This document shows positions 55,317-64,000 of a stretch of DNA of 64,000 nt, one piece after another (the stretch's first letter is position 1; every line of letters begins with the position of its first letter). Both the position numbers and the translations under genes were made by a program. Under the pieces are notes generated by a model. It saw only the letters and a list, made by a program, of their open reading frames with translations. It did not search any database and was not told where the DNA came from. Source of the stretch: Flavobacteriales bacterium (GTDB lineage: Bacteria > Bacteroidota > Bacteroidia > Flavobacteriales_D > Crocinitomicaceae); assembly GCA_022361195.1 (NCBI GenBank), contig JAKSBJ010000178.1, positions 1-64,000 of the forward strand, given 5' to 3'.

Positions 55317-58300
55317 ATGAGACTCCTTTTACTAACATTTTTTGCCCTTTGTCCACTTTTTGGTGGGGCTCAGGAGTTTTATCCACCCATAGTCAATTAT
55401 TCAACACATGACTATGGTAAAGATAGAAATCCCGAGGCCTTTCAAATAGTACAGGATAAACGGGGAGTTATTTATTTCTCTACCGGAAGTGGAATTGTTG
55501 AATATGATGGGACCAAATGGCAATTCATAAAAATAGGACAAGGTTCTTTTGTGCGCTCATTGGCAGTTGATGAAAGAGGAGTTGTTCATGCTGGAACCTA
55601 TAATGATTTTGGGTATTTGGCACCTGACAAATGGGGGGAGTTAAAATTCAATTCCTTAAAAGAACGATTGTCAGAAGAAGATCAGTTTTTCAGTGATATC
55701 TGGAATATTTATGCGAATGAAACTTCAGTTTATTTTCAAGCTCAGGAATCCTTTTTTGAATATGATATATCTGAAGATAAGCTTTGGACTATTTATCCCG
55801 AAAACAGTTACCATACAAGTTTTATGGTAGACGGAACGCTCTACCTAAGAGAACGAAATGTAGGGATTGTGAAATATGTGAATGACGATTTGGTGAAATT
55901 GGAGGGAACAGAGGAGTTTGAGATTTACGGTTGTTTCGGAATTCACCATTTGGAGGATGACTCATTGCTCATTATTTCACAGGAAATAGGACTTTTTAAA
56001 TGGAAAGATGGGCAAATGCGATCGCTTCCCGAACTCAATGATGAACCTCTTTCCGAACTGGGGATTTTTGGATCTAAAGCCTTGGGAGATGGACGTTTTG
56101 CTTTAAATACCTTTGCCGAAGGGGTGATTATTATTGATGAAAAGGGAAAAATAGTTACCAAAATTGATCGCACCAAAGGAGCACGCTCTAATCACGTTCA
56201 GGGAATGTTCATGGATAGGGATTTGAATTTGTGGTTGGCTTTGGGAAATGGAGTCTCAAAGGTAAATTACCATTCTCCACTTTCTTATTTCAACGAAAAG
56301 ATGGGAGTAGAGGGGGATGTACAAGCCATTATCCGTTTTAAAGGGATGTTATATGTGGGAACTTCTTATGGTTTGTTTGTTCAAGTATTAGAAGATCCTA
56401 ACTCTAAAGTATTCCGAAATACGAATGCTGTTAAAGGACAGGTTTGGGACTTTAAGGTAGTTGATGATGTCCTGTATGTTGCTACCTGGGGAGGAGTTTA
56501 CCGCTCGTCTGATGGGCAGAAATTTACCAAATTAACGGACCGAAATGCGAATGTTATTGCATATATGCCCGATCAAAAACACTTCGTAGTAGGAGGTTCA
56601 GAAGGGATTTTTATTTATGGACACGATTTCTTTGAGGCTTGGGCTTATCCAAACAATTTCTCAACTTTTTTAGGGGCTGAGTTAGATCCCAATTATGAAA
56701 ACACCTTGTGGATGGGAACATCCAATTCAGGAATTATGCGGATGCAATGGACAGGTGAGGAGTACCTTTTTGATCAATACGGTTTCATGGACGGAATGAT
56801 TGATGATGAATTAGGAAAACCCATTATATACAATGACTCAGTGATTTTTGGCTCAACGCAAGGACTCATGACCTTTATTCATGAAAGTGAGATTGTAAAA
56901 GAGTTGCCTGATAGTTTAAAGAATGATCCTGAATTTAATCGTGGAATTTTCCAAACACAACCATTGTATGATTCGATCTTTACAACCTACATGCTTTTAA
57001 TTGAGGATGATGCCAACAGAACCTGGTATTGTTCCGATTTTAAAGTGGGGTATTACAATAAGAAAACTAAAGAATATGTGAATCAACCCTTTTATGGGCT
57101 AGATTATGGTCGTATCAATGAGTTTTATTTAGAAGATGATGGAGTACTTTGGATTGGTTCGGCAGATGGATTGATTCGTTATAAACAAAATGACTATAAA
57201 CGTTACGATTCTGATTTTTATACACTCATCCGAAAATTCCAGGCAGGAAGAGATTCTGTAGTTTTTAATGGGGCTTGGATGGATGCAAAAGGAAATCCAA
57301 TTATTTCTCAACCAGAAACGGAGGAGATCATGATTGATTATGTGAACAATGATGCTCATTTTTGGTTCTCGGCACCTTATTTTGAAGACGGACACAAGTT
57401 ACTTTATTCACACATACTTGAAGGTGTGGATGATGATCATGAATGGACACAATGGTCTAACAAAACAGAGGTAAGCTTTACCAACCTTATGGAAGGTGAT
57501 TATGTTTTTAGAGTAAGAGCTAAAAATATTTATGAAGAGATTAGTGAAGAGGCAGTTTATCGATTTACCATTTTGCCTCCTTGGTATCGTACCAGTTGGG
57601 CGTATATGTTATATGCCGTTTGCTTTTTATTGATATTGTTTATAGGAGTTAGAATCAGTTCAATCCGCTTAAAAGCAAAGAATGCCTGGTTAGAGGGAGT
57701 TGTGGAAAAACGAACCAAGGAAATCATCCAAAAAAACATTGTATTACAGCACCAAAAACAGGAAATTGAGGATAGTATTAACTATGCACAAAGAATTCAA
57801 AATGCCATTCTTCCTTTAGAAACGGAGATGAAGAAATGGATTCCAAAGTCATTTGTATTATTTCGTCCAAAGGACATTGTATCGGGAGATTTTTATTGGT
57901 TTTTGGAAAAGAACCGCAAATTGGTTTTTGTTTGTGCCGATTGTACAGGGCATGGTGTCCCGGGAGCATTCATGAGTATGATTGGTTCAGATCGATTAAA
58001 TATTATTGTCTCTGAACGTAAAATTACTTCTCCAGGTAAAATTTTGTCCGAATTGAATGTGGCGATTAAAACATCTTTGAAACAGGATGGAGAAGTTGGT
58101 TCATCAAGAGACGGAATGGATGCTGCGATTTGTACCATTGATTTGGATACGAATATGCTGTATTACGCCGGTGCAAATAGGCCGTTGTGGATTATTGAAG
58201 ATGGAGAGATTCAGGAGATAAAAGCAACAAAGGTTGCGGTAGCAGGATTTACTTCAGACGATCAGGTGTATGAGGAGCATGCAATTCCGCTTTCCGAAGG

Positions 58301-58514
58301 TTTGAAGTTTTATATGACCTCTGATGGTTATGCGGATCAGTTTGGTGGAGCTCGCGAGAAAAAATATAAGGTGAAGGCTATGAAAGAATTTATCCTGGCT
58401 AACTGCGGTGTTCCATTCGATCAGCAAAGGGATAAATTAGAACAAGAGATTGTAGAGTGGATGGGAGATATCGAGCAAATTGATGATATTTGTGTTGTTG
58501 GTTTTGAGCCTTAA
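55317..58514 (+). CDS. Two-component-type propeller sensor with SpoIIE-like PP2C phosphatase domain
   Basis: Membrane sensor of 1065 residues. A signal peptide (MRLLLLTFFALCPLFGGAQ) leads to a periplasmic propeller with repeats such as FQIVQDKRGVIYFSTGSGIVEYDG, then a Y_Y_Y-type beta domain (about 690-752). A single membrane helix is at about 760-782, followed by a coiled coil with INYAQRIQNAILP. The cytosolic PP2C domain (about 860-1065) has SGDFYW, ADCTGHGVPGAFMSMIG, GMDAAICTID, TSDGYADQFGG and IDDICVVG. It should dephosphorylate a regulatory protein such as SiaC on a periplasmic signal. Confidence 0.88.
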   Translation: MRLLLLTFFALCPLFGGAQEFYPPIVNYSTHDYGKDRNPEAFQIVQDKRGVIYFSTGSGIVEYDGTKWQFIKIGQGSFVRSLAVDERGVVHAGTYNDFGYLAPDKWGELKFNSLKERLSEEDQFFSDIWNIYANETSVYFQAQESFFEYDISEDKLWTIYPENSYHTSFMVDGTLYLRERNVGIVKYVNDDLVKLEGTEEFEIYGCFGIHHLEDDSLLIISQEIGLFKWKDGQMRSLPELNDEPLSELGIFGSKALGDGRFALNTFAEGVIIIDEKGKIVTKIDRTKGARSNHVQGMFMDRDLNLWLALGNGVSKVNYHSPLSYFNEKMGVEGDVQAIIRFKGMLYVGTSYGLFVQVLEDPNSKVFRNTNAVKGQVWDFKVVDDVLYVATWGGVYRSSDGQKFTKLTDRNANVIAYMPDQKHFVVGGSEGIFIYGHDFFEAWAYPNNFSTFLGAELDPNYENTLWMGTSNSGIMRMQWTGEEYLFDQYGFMDGMIDDELGKPIIYNDSVIFGSTQGLMTFIHESEIVKELPDSLKNDPEFNRGIFQTQPLYDSIFTTYMLLIEDDANRTWYCSDFKVGYYNKKTKEYVNQPFYGLDYGRINEFYLEDDGVLWIGSADGLIRYKQNDYKRYDSDFYTLIRKFQAGRDSVVFNGAWMDAKGNPIISQPETEEIMIDYVNNDAHFWFSAPYFEDGHKLLYSHILEGVDDDHEWTQWSNKTEVSFTNLMEGDYVFRVRAKNIYEEISEEAVYRFTILPPWYRTSWAYMLYAVCFLLILFIGVRISSIRLKAKNAWLEGVVEKRTKEIIQKNIVLQHQKQEIEDSINYAQRIQNAILPLETEMKKWIPKSFVLFRPKDIVSGDFYWFLEKNRKLVFVCADCTGHGVPGAFMSMIGSDRLNIIVSERKITSPGKILSELNVAIKTSLKQDGEVGSSRDGMDAAICTIDLDTNMLYYAGANRPLWIIEDGEIQEIKATKVAVAGFTSDDQVYEEHAIPLSEGLKFYMTSDGYADQFGGAREKKYKVKAMKEFILANCGVPFDQQRDKLEQEIVEWMGDIEQIDDICVVGFEP

Positions 58515-58661
58515 ACTAAAGAGGTAAAAAGGGATAAGATTTATTTAAAGAAGTTTTAAATCATCTGAAATGATCTTTCCACAATTTTTTTTTGAGAAAA
58601 TCATAGATATAAATTAAACTTTTATTCGTAATATTGCACCCGCATTTACAGCTGTGTGCTT

Positions 58662-58677
58662 AAAATCAGCTGATTTT
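58662..58677 (+). promoter_or_regulatory. Leader palindrome AAAATCAGCTGATTTT before rplS
   Basis: Perfect 16-bp palindrome followed by T, between a near-match promoter (TAATATTG, 58629-58636) and the L19 start. A second CAGCTG at 58649-58654 (within ACAGCTGT) could pair with it. It may be a ribosomal-protein leader. Confidence 0.4.
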
Positions 58678-58702
58678 TTGAGAAGAAGAAAAGAATTTTG
58701 AC

Positions 58703-59056
58703 ATGAGTAATTTAATCAACGAACTGCAAAAAGAACTTACGCCAGAGGTTAATCTTCCTGACTTTAAAGCAGGTTCCACTATTACAGTTCACTATAAGAT
58801 TAAGGAGGGAAATAAAGAAAGAGTTCAGCAATTCCAAGGAGTTGTTATTCAACGAAAAGGTTCCGGAGCTACTGAGACATTCACAGTAAGAAAAATGTCT
58901 GGAAACATTGGAGTTGAAAGAATTTTCCCTATTTCATCACCTTTTATTGATAAGATTGACATCAATAAAGTTGGTGCTGTAAGAAGAGCTAGAATTTACT
59001 ACTTCAGAGAGAGAAGAGGTAAATCTGCAAGAATTAGAGAAAAAAGACAGGCTTAA
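58703..59056 (+). CDS. rplS: Ribosomal protein L19
   Basis: Component of the large ribosomal subunit at the 30S-50S interface. 117 residues, the standard length. The order of motifs fits L19: FKAGSTITVHYKIKEGNKERVQQFQGVVI, GSGATETFTVRKMSGNIGVERIFP, then the C-terminal RRARIYYFRERRGKSARIREK. It stands alone here, without rpsP-rimM-trmD. It has a leader with two CAGCTG palindromes and a strong terminator. Confidence 0.98.
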   Translation: MSNLINELQKELTPEVNLPDFKAGSTITVHYKIKEGNKERVQQFQGVVIQRKGSGATETFTVRKMSGNIGVERIFPISSPFIDKIDINKVGAVRRARIYYFRERRGKSARIREKRQA

Positions 59057-59081
59057 TAAAAGTTCTGTAAAAGATATCGAG

Positions 59082-59110
59082 AACCGTTCTTTTTTAAGAG
59101 CGGTTTTTTT
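59082..59110 (+). terminator. Intrinsic terminator after rplS
   Basis: Stem AACCGTTCTT (59082-59091) / AAGAGCGGTT (59096-59105) with one G-T pair and a TTTT loop, followed by a run of T. Confidence 0.9.
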
Positions 59111-59237
59111 ATTGTCCAAACTTTGTCGCTGGTTTTAGGTCGACTTAATTGAGCTTACCATTGTCCTTTTTTGAAAAAATAGGGTAGAGGAACATTCTAT
59201 TGTTCGTTCAAAAAAGATGAGAAATGAATTGTGAAAT

Positions 59238-60731
59238 TTACAGACGCTGAAGTGGTGTCTTCACTCCATCAACCAAACTGTAACAAGCCAATTTATCTTT
59301 AAAAACAGATGATTTAAAGATAGATCGATTCATGAGCATTCTAACACACTCTTGAACCCCTTCAACAATGGAAGGATGCGGATGAATCAACTCGGCCAAT
59401 TCTTTAATTCCTTTGTCCATCTTTATTAGTAATGCTACAGCCTCTATAGCTGAAGAAGCATGTTCACCTACAGCACGCATTCCCAAAATTTTCATTTCAT
59501 CATCATTGGTCACAATGATTTTGAAGAAACCTTGCGTTTTACGCATCGCAATAGCACGTGCCATTACTGAATAGTCTAGTTTAACAACTTTACAAGGTAT
59601 ATTTTGTTCAATGCATTGCTTTTCGTTCATTCCAACCGCTGCTACCTCTGGCTCAAGGAACATGATAGTACAAACATTATCGTATGAAATACGTTGTGTT
59701 TTTCCACCAAAAATACGCTCAACTGCATGACGGGCCTCAATTTCCCCCATATTTACTAGAGCAATTCGTCCTGAGACATCACCTACAGCAAAAATGTTTG
59801 GAATATTAGTTTGCGTATCGTCATCACCAATATTTCTTCCGTTAGCTCCGGTTTTAATTCCCAGCTCTTCCATTCCAATACCTTCTTTATTGGCTGTACG
59901 TCCAACAGATAAAAGGGCTTTCTCTACTCGAATGACTTCTCGTTTACCGTCTGTTTCAATCTCATATTCCACCTCGCCATCAACAACCTCCATTCGCAGT
60001 AAAGAAGCACTTTGGTGAATAGTAACGCCTCTTTTTTCAAGGTTTTGAGAAACAGTACGTGAAATATCATCATCCTCAAAAGGCAAAATATGATCGGCCC
60101 GATCAATAAGGTACACTTTGGTTTTTCCAAAGTTGGAGAATATAGTTGCGTATTCACAACCGATAACCCCTGCTCCTACAATTACCAGACTTTTTGGATA
60201 ATCTTCAATTAAATCAATTCCATCACTGGTTAAAATAATCTCTTCATCTACCGGAATGTTGGGTAATTTTCGAGGACTACTACCTGTAGCAATAATGATA
60301 TAATCTGTCTTAATGGTGACATCTTCGTGATCTGCTTTAGAAATGTGGATGGTATTTTTATCCAACATTTTCCCAAATCCACGATGATAAGTAAACAAGT
60401 CGGCTCGTTGCGTTTTTAACAACTTAATATGACAAGAAAACTGGAATTTTCGCTCAAAAACAGCTTCATCCAGTGTTTTTCGAACTTCCTCCCAGGAAAG
60501 TTCAAACTTATCTCTACCAATGGAGACAATGGTTTCATTTACATTCTTAACCCTCTGAGAAAGTTCCCAAAGTGTTTTTGAACTAAGAGCCCCGTGATAA
60601 ACACCTGCACCACCAACTTTTGATTTTTCAACCAGGCATACCCGTTTTCCAAAATCAATTGCCCGCATGGCAGCAGCATAACCTGCTGGGCCTCCTCCTA
60701 AAACGACAAGATCATAATGTTTGCTTGACAT
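59238..60731 (-). CDS. FAD-dependent pyridine nucleotide oxidoreductase without redox-active cysteines (SthA/Lpd-like)
   Basis: 497 residues with full lipoamide dehydrogenase-type architecture: FAD motif LVVLGGGPAGYAAAMRA, NAD(P) motif SLVIVGAGVIGCEYATIF, IFAVGDVSGRIALVNMGEIEARHAV, and the C-terminal IHPHPSIVEGVQE. The stretch that normally holds the CxxxxC disulfide reads VGGAGVYHGALSSK (residues 39-52) with no Cys. So it is not a dithiol reductase. A soluble transhydrogenase or quinone-reductase role is more likely. It is divergent from the YkgJ-type gene. Confidence 0.82.
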   Translation of the reverse strand: MSSKHYDLVVLGGGPAGYAAAMRAIDFGKRVCLVEKSKVGGAGVYHGALSSKTLWELSQRVKNVNETIVSIGRDKFELSWEEVRKTLDEAVFERKFQFSCHIKLLKTQRADLFTYHRGFGKMLDKNTIHISKADHEDVTIKTDYIIIATGSSPRKLPNIPVDEEIILTSDGIDLIEDYPKSLVIVGAGVIGCEYATIFSNFGKTKVYLIDRADHILPFEDDDISRTVSQNLEKRGVTIHQSASLLRMEVVDGEVEYEIETDGKREVIRVEKALLSVGRTANKEGIGMEELGIKTGANGRNIGDDDTQTNIPNIFAVGDVSGRIALVNMGEIEARHAVERIFGGKTQRISYDNVCTIMFLEPEVAAVGMNEKQCIEQNIPCKVVKLDYSVMARAIAMRKTQGFFKIIVTNDDEMKILGMRAVGEHASSAIEAVALLIKMDKGIKELAELIHPHPSIVEGVQECVRMLMNRSIFKSSVFKDKLACYSLVDGVKTPLQRL

Positions 60732-60805
60732 TGCTTACTAAAATCTAAGAGTTGAATATAGTAATTTTTAGAAATAATGAACTTAATATTGATTAATTTG
60801 CGGCA

Positions 60806-61291
60806 GTGAACAAGGAACTGGTAAAACTACTGGATAAAAGTAAAGGGCAAAGAAGCATTAACCGTCAAAAGGTTACGATGCTTAAAAAGGAACCCAGAAA
60901 AAAAATAGATGAATTTTTTCATGAACAGCATGAGGAGGTTTTTCAGGAAATTGATTGTTTGGAGTGTGCGAACTGCTGTAAAACAACCAGTCCGATCTTT
61001 AAAGATTCTGACATTCGACGAATTTCTTCACTCTTTAAACAAAAGGAGGCAGACTTTATTGCTGCTTATTTGCGGATAGACGAAGATGGAGATTATGTAC
61101 TGCAAGAATCTCCATGTCCTTTTTTATTAGACGATAATAAATGCTTTATATACAAAGAAAGGCCACAGGCTTGTCGTGAATACCCACACACCAATCGTAA
61201 AAACATGCGTCAAATTCTAAATTTGACGTTAAAAAACTCAGAGATTTGTCCAGCGGTTGCTAAAATATTTCTCAATTTAAAACGTTTGTAA
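60806..61291 (+). CDS. YkgJ family cysteine cluster protein
   Basis: 161 residues with the CxxCxxCC motif DCLECANCCKTT at residues 50-61 and a second pair of cysteines in PCPFLLDDNKCFIYKERPQACREYP. These probably bind zinc or an Fe-S cluster. The N-terminal helix rich in Lys fits the family. The start is GTG at 60806; an ATG at 60878 would remove part of the conserved N-terminus. A near-match promoter TTAATTTG lies just upstream, so the mRNA may have almost no leader. Function unknown. Confidence 0.8.
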   Translation: MNKELVKLLDKSKGQRSINRQKVTMLKKEPRKKIDEFFHEQHEEVFQEIDCLECANCCKTTSPIFKDSDIRRISSLFKQKEADFIAAYLRIDEDGDYVLQESPCPFLLDDNKCFIYKERPQACREYPHTNRKNMRQILNLTLKNSEICPAVAKIFLNLKRL

Positions 61292-61415
61292 TACAGACTC
61301 TCCAACATTTTTCCTCACAGAAATTAAACCTAATTCGATTTTTGTCGTATAAATAAGGTGTTTTATCAATTATTTTTTATCTTTCGGAGGTAAAAGTCAG
61401 AAGACCAGGATAATA

Positions 61416-62003
61416 ATGTTGCAAGGAAATACGGTTGTAGATAAGTGTAATGCTCGTTTCCAGGAGATTTTCGGTGATTATAATATCAATGCGGATGGGA
61501 AAATTTTGGTCTCTCATTTCGGAGAATTTTCACAGGATCTTGTAAACTCTCTGACGACCAGTATCGAAGACATGATGCTGGAATCTAGCGATAAAAAAGG
61601 AGTGGTTAAAAGAATGTTTAGTATTCTTGTCGAAGGACTCCAAAACATTCGAATTCATGGTGAACGTGACGAGGATGGAAATCAAATCTCTTTTTTAATT
61701 GTTCTTCAAACGGAGGACTTCTATAAAGTTACCTTTGGAAATTTGATTAAAGCTGATGCTATTGAAGGTATCCTTGGTCGTATTGATAAACTAAATATGA
61801 TGGATACCGGAGAGGTGAAAGAATTGTACATGGACACTCTTTCAAATGGTATCATGTCTAATAAAGGTGGTGCTGGACTGGGATTCATTACCATGTCACT
61901 TAAGTCTAAAAATCACATTGAATATATCAGTGAAGAAGTATCAGAAGACCTGGTATTCTTTTCGCAGGTTGTAGTTTTAGATCGTATTAAAAAAGAGGCC
62001 TAA
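61416..62003 (+). CDS. SiaB-like protein kinase (DUF6272)
   Basis: 195-residue protein of the SiaB family, the kinase that phosphorylates SiaC. A reduced GHKL-like pattern is visible: the N-box region in VEGLQNIRIHGERDEDGNQ and a glycine-rich NKGGAGLGFITMSLKS. It probably uses ATP to phosphorylate the SiaC-like protein encoded at 28421. A PP2C sensor is 3 kb upstream on the same strand. The start is ATG at 61416; a near-match promoter (TATCTTTC, 61378-61385) precedes it. Confidence 0.85.
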   Translation: MLQGNTVVDKCNARFQEIFGDYNINADGKILVSHFGEFSQDLVNSLTTSIEDMMLESSDKKGVVKRMFSILVEGLQNIRIHGERDEDGNQISFLIVLQTEDFYKVTFGNLIKADAIEGILGRIDKLNMMDTGEVKELYMDTLSNGIMSNKGGAGLGFITMSLKSKNHIEYISEEVSEDLVFFSQVVVLDRIKKEA

Positions 62004-62015
62004 TTCAGGTTCTTT

Positions 62016-63152
62016 TTATTTTTCCTTAATTAATCTTTCATAAATGGCTTCGTACTGAGGCAGAATATTATTTAAACTAAACTTTAAAGAGTGCTCATAA
62101 GCTTGTTCCTTGAATTGAGCTAAAGTTTCGTCAGAGGCTAAGATACTTAGTGCATTTTTAGCCATTTCTTCAACATTTCCTACTTTGCTTAAAAAACCAG
62201 AGTATCCATTTTTGTTTACTTCAGGTAACCCACCTGCATCTGAAGAAATAACAGGAACACCAGAGGCTAAAGCCTCTAAAGCGGCTAAACCAAAACTTTC
62301 CGTCTCTGAAGGTAAAATGAACAAATCACTGATGCAATGAATTTCAGAAGCCGACTGAACGTTACCTACCATTTCTACATCATCACAAACCTGAAACTCC
62401 TTACACATTTGTTCAATCTTAAAACGCTCAGGTCCGTCTCCCGCTAAAATCAATTTAGCTGGAATTTTATCTCGGATCAAACGAAAGATTTTAACAACAT
62501 CCTCTACACGTTTAACTTTTCTAAAGTTGGAGATGTGACAAACAATCCGTTCTCCATTAGGAGCCAATTCTTTTCTTCGTGCCGTATCTTCACTAGATTC
62601 TTCACGATGATATAATGAATGCTCTACGAAATTATGGATAACCTCAATTCCATTTTCAATGGCAAAGTGTTTATAGGTATCGTCTTTTAAACTTTGTGAA
62701 ACCACCGTAACTGCATCTGATTCATTAATGCTAAATGTAATGACAGGTTCAAAAGCCGGATGTTTTCCTACTAGCGTAATGTCTGTTCCATGCAAAGTGG
62801 TGATGAAAGGAACATCGATACCATGTGTTTTTAGAATTTGTTTTGCAAAATAGGCTGCAGAAGCATGTGGAATGGCGTAATGAACGTGTAAGACATCTAG
62901 CTCCTCATAACGTACTACGTCTACTAATTTAGAGGTTAGAGCCAATTCATACGGTTGATAATCAAAGAGAGGGTAATGAAAAGGTCTTACTTCATGGTAA
63001 CGAATGTTGGGATCAAAATGATCCAGTCGTACCGGCTGATTATATGAAATAAAGTGAATTTCATGTCCTTTTTTCGCCAAAGCTTTCCCTAGCTCTGTTG
63101 CTACAATTCCGCTTCCACCAAAAGTGGGGTATAAAACAATTCCTATTTTCAT
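62016..63152 (-). CDS. bshA: N-acetyl-alpha-D-glucosaminyl L-malate synthase BshA
   Basis: First step of bacillithiol synthesis: joins GlcNAc from UDP-GlcNAc to L-malate. GT4 glycosyltransferase of 378 residues. The opening MKIGIVLYPTFGGSGIVATELGKALA, the central RPFHYPLFDYQPYELAL and TLHGTDITLVG are typical of BshA, and the C-terminal donor site has ILPSETESFGLAALEALASG. The start is ATG at 63152; upstream ATG and GTG codons are alternatives. bshB and bshC are not in the window, as is common. Confidence 0.93.
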   Translation of the reverse strand: MKIGIVLYPTFGGSGIVATELGKALAKKGHEIHFISYNQPVRLDHFDPNIRYHEVRPFHYPLFDYQPYELALTSKLVDVVRYEELDVLHVHYAIPHASAAYFAKQILKTHGIDVPFITTLHGTDITLVGKHPAFEPVITFSINESDAVTVVSQSLKDDTYKHFAIENGIEVIHNFVEHSLYHREESSEDTARRKELAPNGERIVCHISNFRKVKRVEDVVKIFRLIRDKIPAKLILAGDGPERFKIEQMCKEFQVCDDVEMVGNVQSASEIHCISDLFILPSETESFGLAALEALASGVPVISSDAGGLPEVNKNGYSGFLSKVGNVEEMAKNALSILASDETLAQFKEQAYEHSLKFSLNNILPQYEAIYERLIKEK

Positions 63153-63474
63153 TTGCATCACAAATTTAACATAGACGGATAGATAAATGTTCGATTACAC
63201 GAATAGAATTATTAATTATTATAATCCTATTCTTGATGTTTTAAAATTGATACCCCATTTTTCTACCATTTTTTGATGGTTTCAGTTTGACAGAAATGTA
63301 GCTGCTCAAAAAGGTGATGGGTTAAGAATTTCAAGGAAAAGACCGGGATAAGTTTAAATTATCACAAAATGAACTTTTGAGGCTTTTTGTGGGGTAAAAT
63401 AGTATTAGTATCGGTTAATTTTTAAAAAAGGGATCTACTTTTTTCATCATAGTTTTGGTGTAAAACCATCCGAC
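63153..63474. other. Intergenic region between bshA and the M43-type protease gene
   Basis: A 322-bp gap between divergent genes. It holds the plus-strand promoter at 63450. On the minus strand TAAATTTG (63161-63168) matches the -7 consensus but is very close to the bshA start. Nothing else is recognised. Confidence 0.45.
63450..63457 (+). promoter_or_regulatory. Bacteroidota -7 promoter element TAGTTTTG
   Basis: Exact TAnnTTTG, 17 nt before the ATG at 63475. Confidence 0.5.
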
Positions 63475-64000
63475 ATGAAGAAAATTTTACCTATTTTAAG
63501 TATTGCAACTTTTAGCTTGGTTTCCTATTCTCAGGAAGTCGAAGGAATTGGTTGCGGAAGTGATAACTACTACCAACAACATTTAGATAATCACCCCGAG
63601 GTAGTTGCGGAACGTGCAGAATTGGAGACGTTTACGCAAGAATTTTCGGAGCAATATGATCCTCATGAAAGGGGAACGGTTAAAATAATCCCGGTTGTTT
63701 TCCATGTGAATGATCCTTCAGATCCTTATAAAGTAACAATGGCACAGATTGAATCGGCTATGGAGATTTTAAATGAAGATTTTTCGGCTATGAATGCAGA
63801 CATTGCAGACATCCGTCCTGAGTTTGAAGATATTGTAGCTGATATGGAAATCCAATTCTGTCTGGCATCGATTGATCCCGATGGGAATCCTACCACTGGT
63901 GTTACTTACCATACGAATAGTTATAATGGAAGAGAACCGGATGGATACGGTTCAGCGGTCAAAGGAGTTGAATATTGGCCTGGTGAAAAATACCTGAACA
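63475..64000 (+). CDS. Secreted M43 (pappalysin)-like metalloprotease, N-terminal part
   Basis: Hand-translated from the ATG at 63475; 175 codons are in the window and the gene continues beyond it. The signal peptide is MKKILPILSIATFSLVSYSQ. A propeptide region has NHPEVVAERAELETFTQEF. Then come VKIIPVVFHVNDPSDPYK and QIESAMEILNEDFSAMNAD, followed by IQFCLASIDPDGNPTTGV, the typical start of Bacteroidota M43 cytophagalysin proteases. The zinc motif HExxH and any sorting domain lie outside the window. Confidence 0.85.
   Translation, partial: MKKILPILSIATFSLVSYSQEVEGIGCGSDNYYQQHLDNHPEVVAERAELETFTQEFSEQYDPHERGTVKIIPVVFHVNDPSDPYKVTMAQIESAMEILNEDFSAMNADIADIRPEFEDIVADMEIQFCLASIDPDGNPTTGVTYHTNSYNGREPDGYGSAVKGVEYWPGEKYLN

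Noticed and set aside
63161-63168. Minus-strand TAAATTTG as the bshA promoter
   Set aside because: It matches TAnnTTTG but sits only 8 nt from the chosen ATG, leaving almost no leader; kept only as a note.

Overview
This window looks like chromosome of a Bacteroidota bacterium, most likely a member of the Flavobacteriales. The signs are a type IX secretion C-terminal domain, TAnnTTTG promoter elements, families largely confined to this phylum (DUF4294, DUF4924, DUF5683), a bacillithiol gene (bshA), a lipoprotein pyrophosphatase, AT-rich DNA and frequent TTG starts. I see no rRNA, tRNA, CRISPR array, insertion sequence or prophage. Most of the window is ordinary core genome with a few unusual genes.

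Layout. 1-10.7 kb: an edge-truncated membrane acyltransferase, an L-2-hydroxyglutarate oxidase, tsaD, a TamB-like outer-membrane assembly factor joined to a biotin carboxylase, and a T9SS cargo protein. 10.7-18.2 kb: a minus-strand block with two MORN-type repeat ORFs (possibly one broken gene), a lipoprotein pyrophosphatase coupled to a fused alpha/beta E1 dehydrogenase, a NYN-LOTUS protein and a secreted protein joining a TonB-C-like region to a vWA domain. 18.3-31.8 kb: an SDR enzyme, L-serine dehydratase, a lipoprotein, a thioesterase, two neighbouring aconitases (AcnB type, then AcnA/mitochondrial type), a BadF-type kinase, a SiaC-like phosphoprotein, OmpH, DUF4924, an LpxL-type acyltransferase and a DinB protein.

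32.1-37.9 kb holds the most striking locus. A 1687-residue protein fuses a cation-chloride cotransporter (SLC12-like) to a long helical region, a P-loop ATPase and a winged-helix-like end. It overlaps a compact MscS-like channel gene. 38.0-43.2 kb is a cluster of a flavoprotein, a polyferredoxin membrane protein and two GT2 glycosyltransferases. 43.2-51.9 kb: parA-parB-DUF5683, a lipoprotein, DUF4294, proC, an SDR, a PaaE-type reductase and gyrB. 52-55.3 kb: a small XRE regulator facing an unknown small gene across several dyad-symmetric sites, a homocysteine methyltransferase, a secreted protein with a nested inverted repeat over its start codon, and a MazG-like hydrolase. 55.3-64 kb: a large sensor with a PP2C phosphatase domain, rplS, a flavoprotein disulfide reductase relative without redox cysteines, a YkgJ protein, a SiaB-like kinase, bshA and the start of an M43-type metalloprotease.

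How genes may work together. The PP2C sensor (55.3 kb), SiaB-like kinase (61.4 kb) and SiaC-like protein (28.4 kb) are the three parts of a partner-switching signalling system, here scattered. The SiaC-like protein has Ile where the family usually carries the phosphorylated Thr. The cotransporter-ATPase and MscS-like pair suggests a translationally coupled ion/osmotic module. Functions are inferred from sequence motifs read by eye; no database search was possible.
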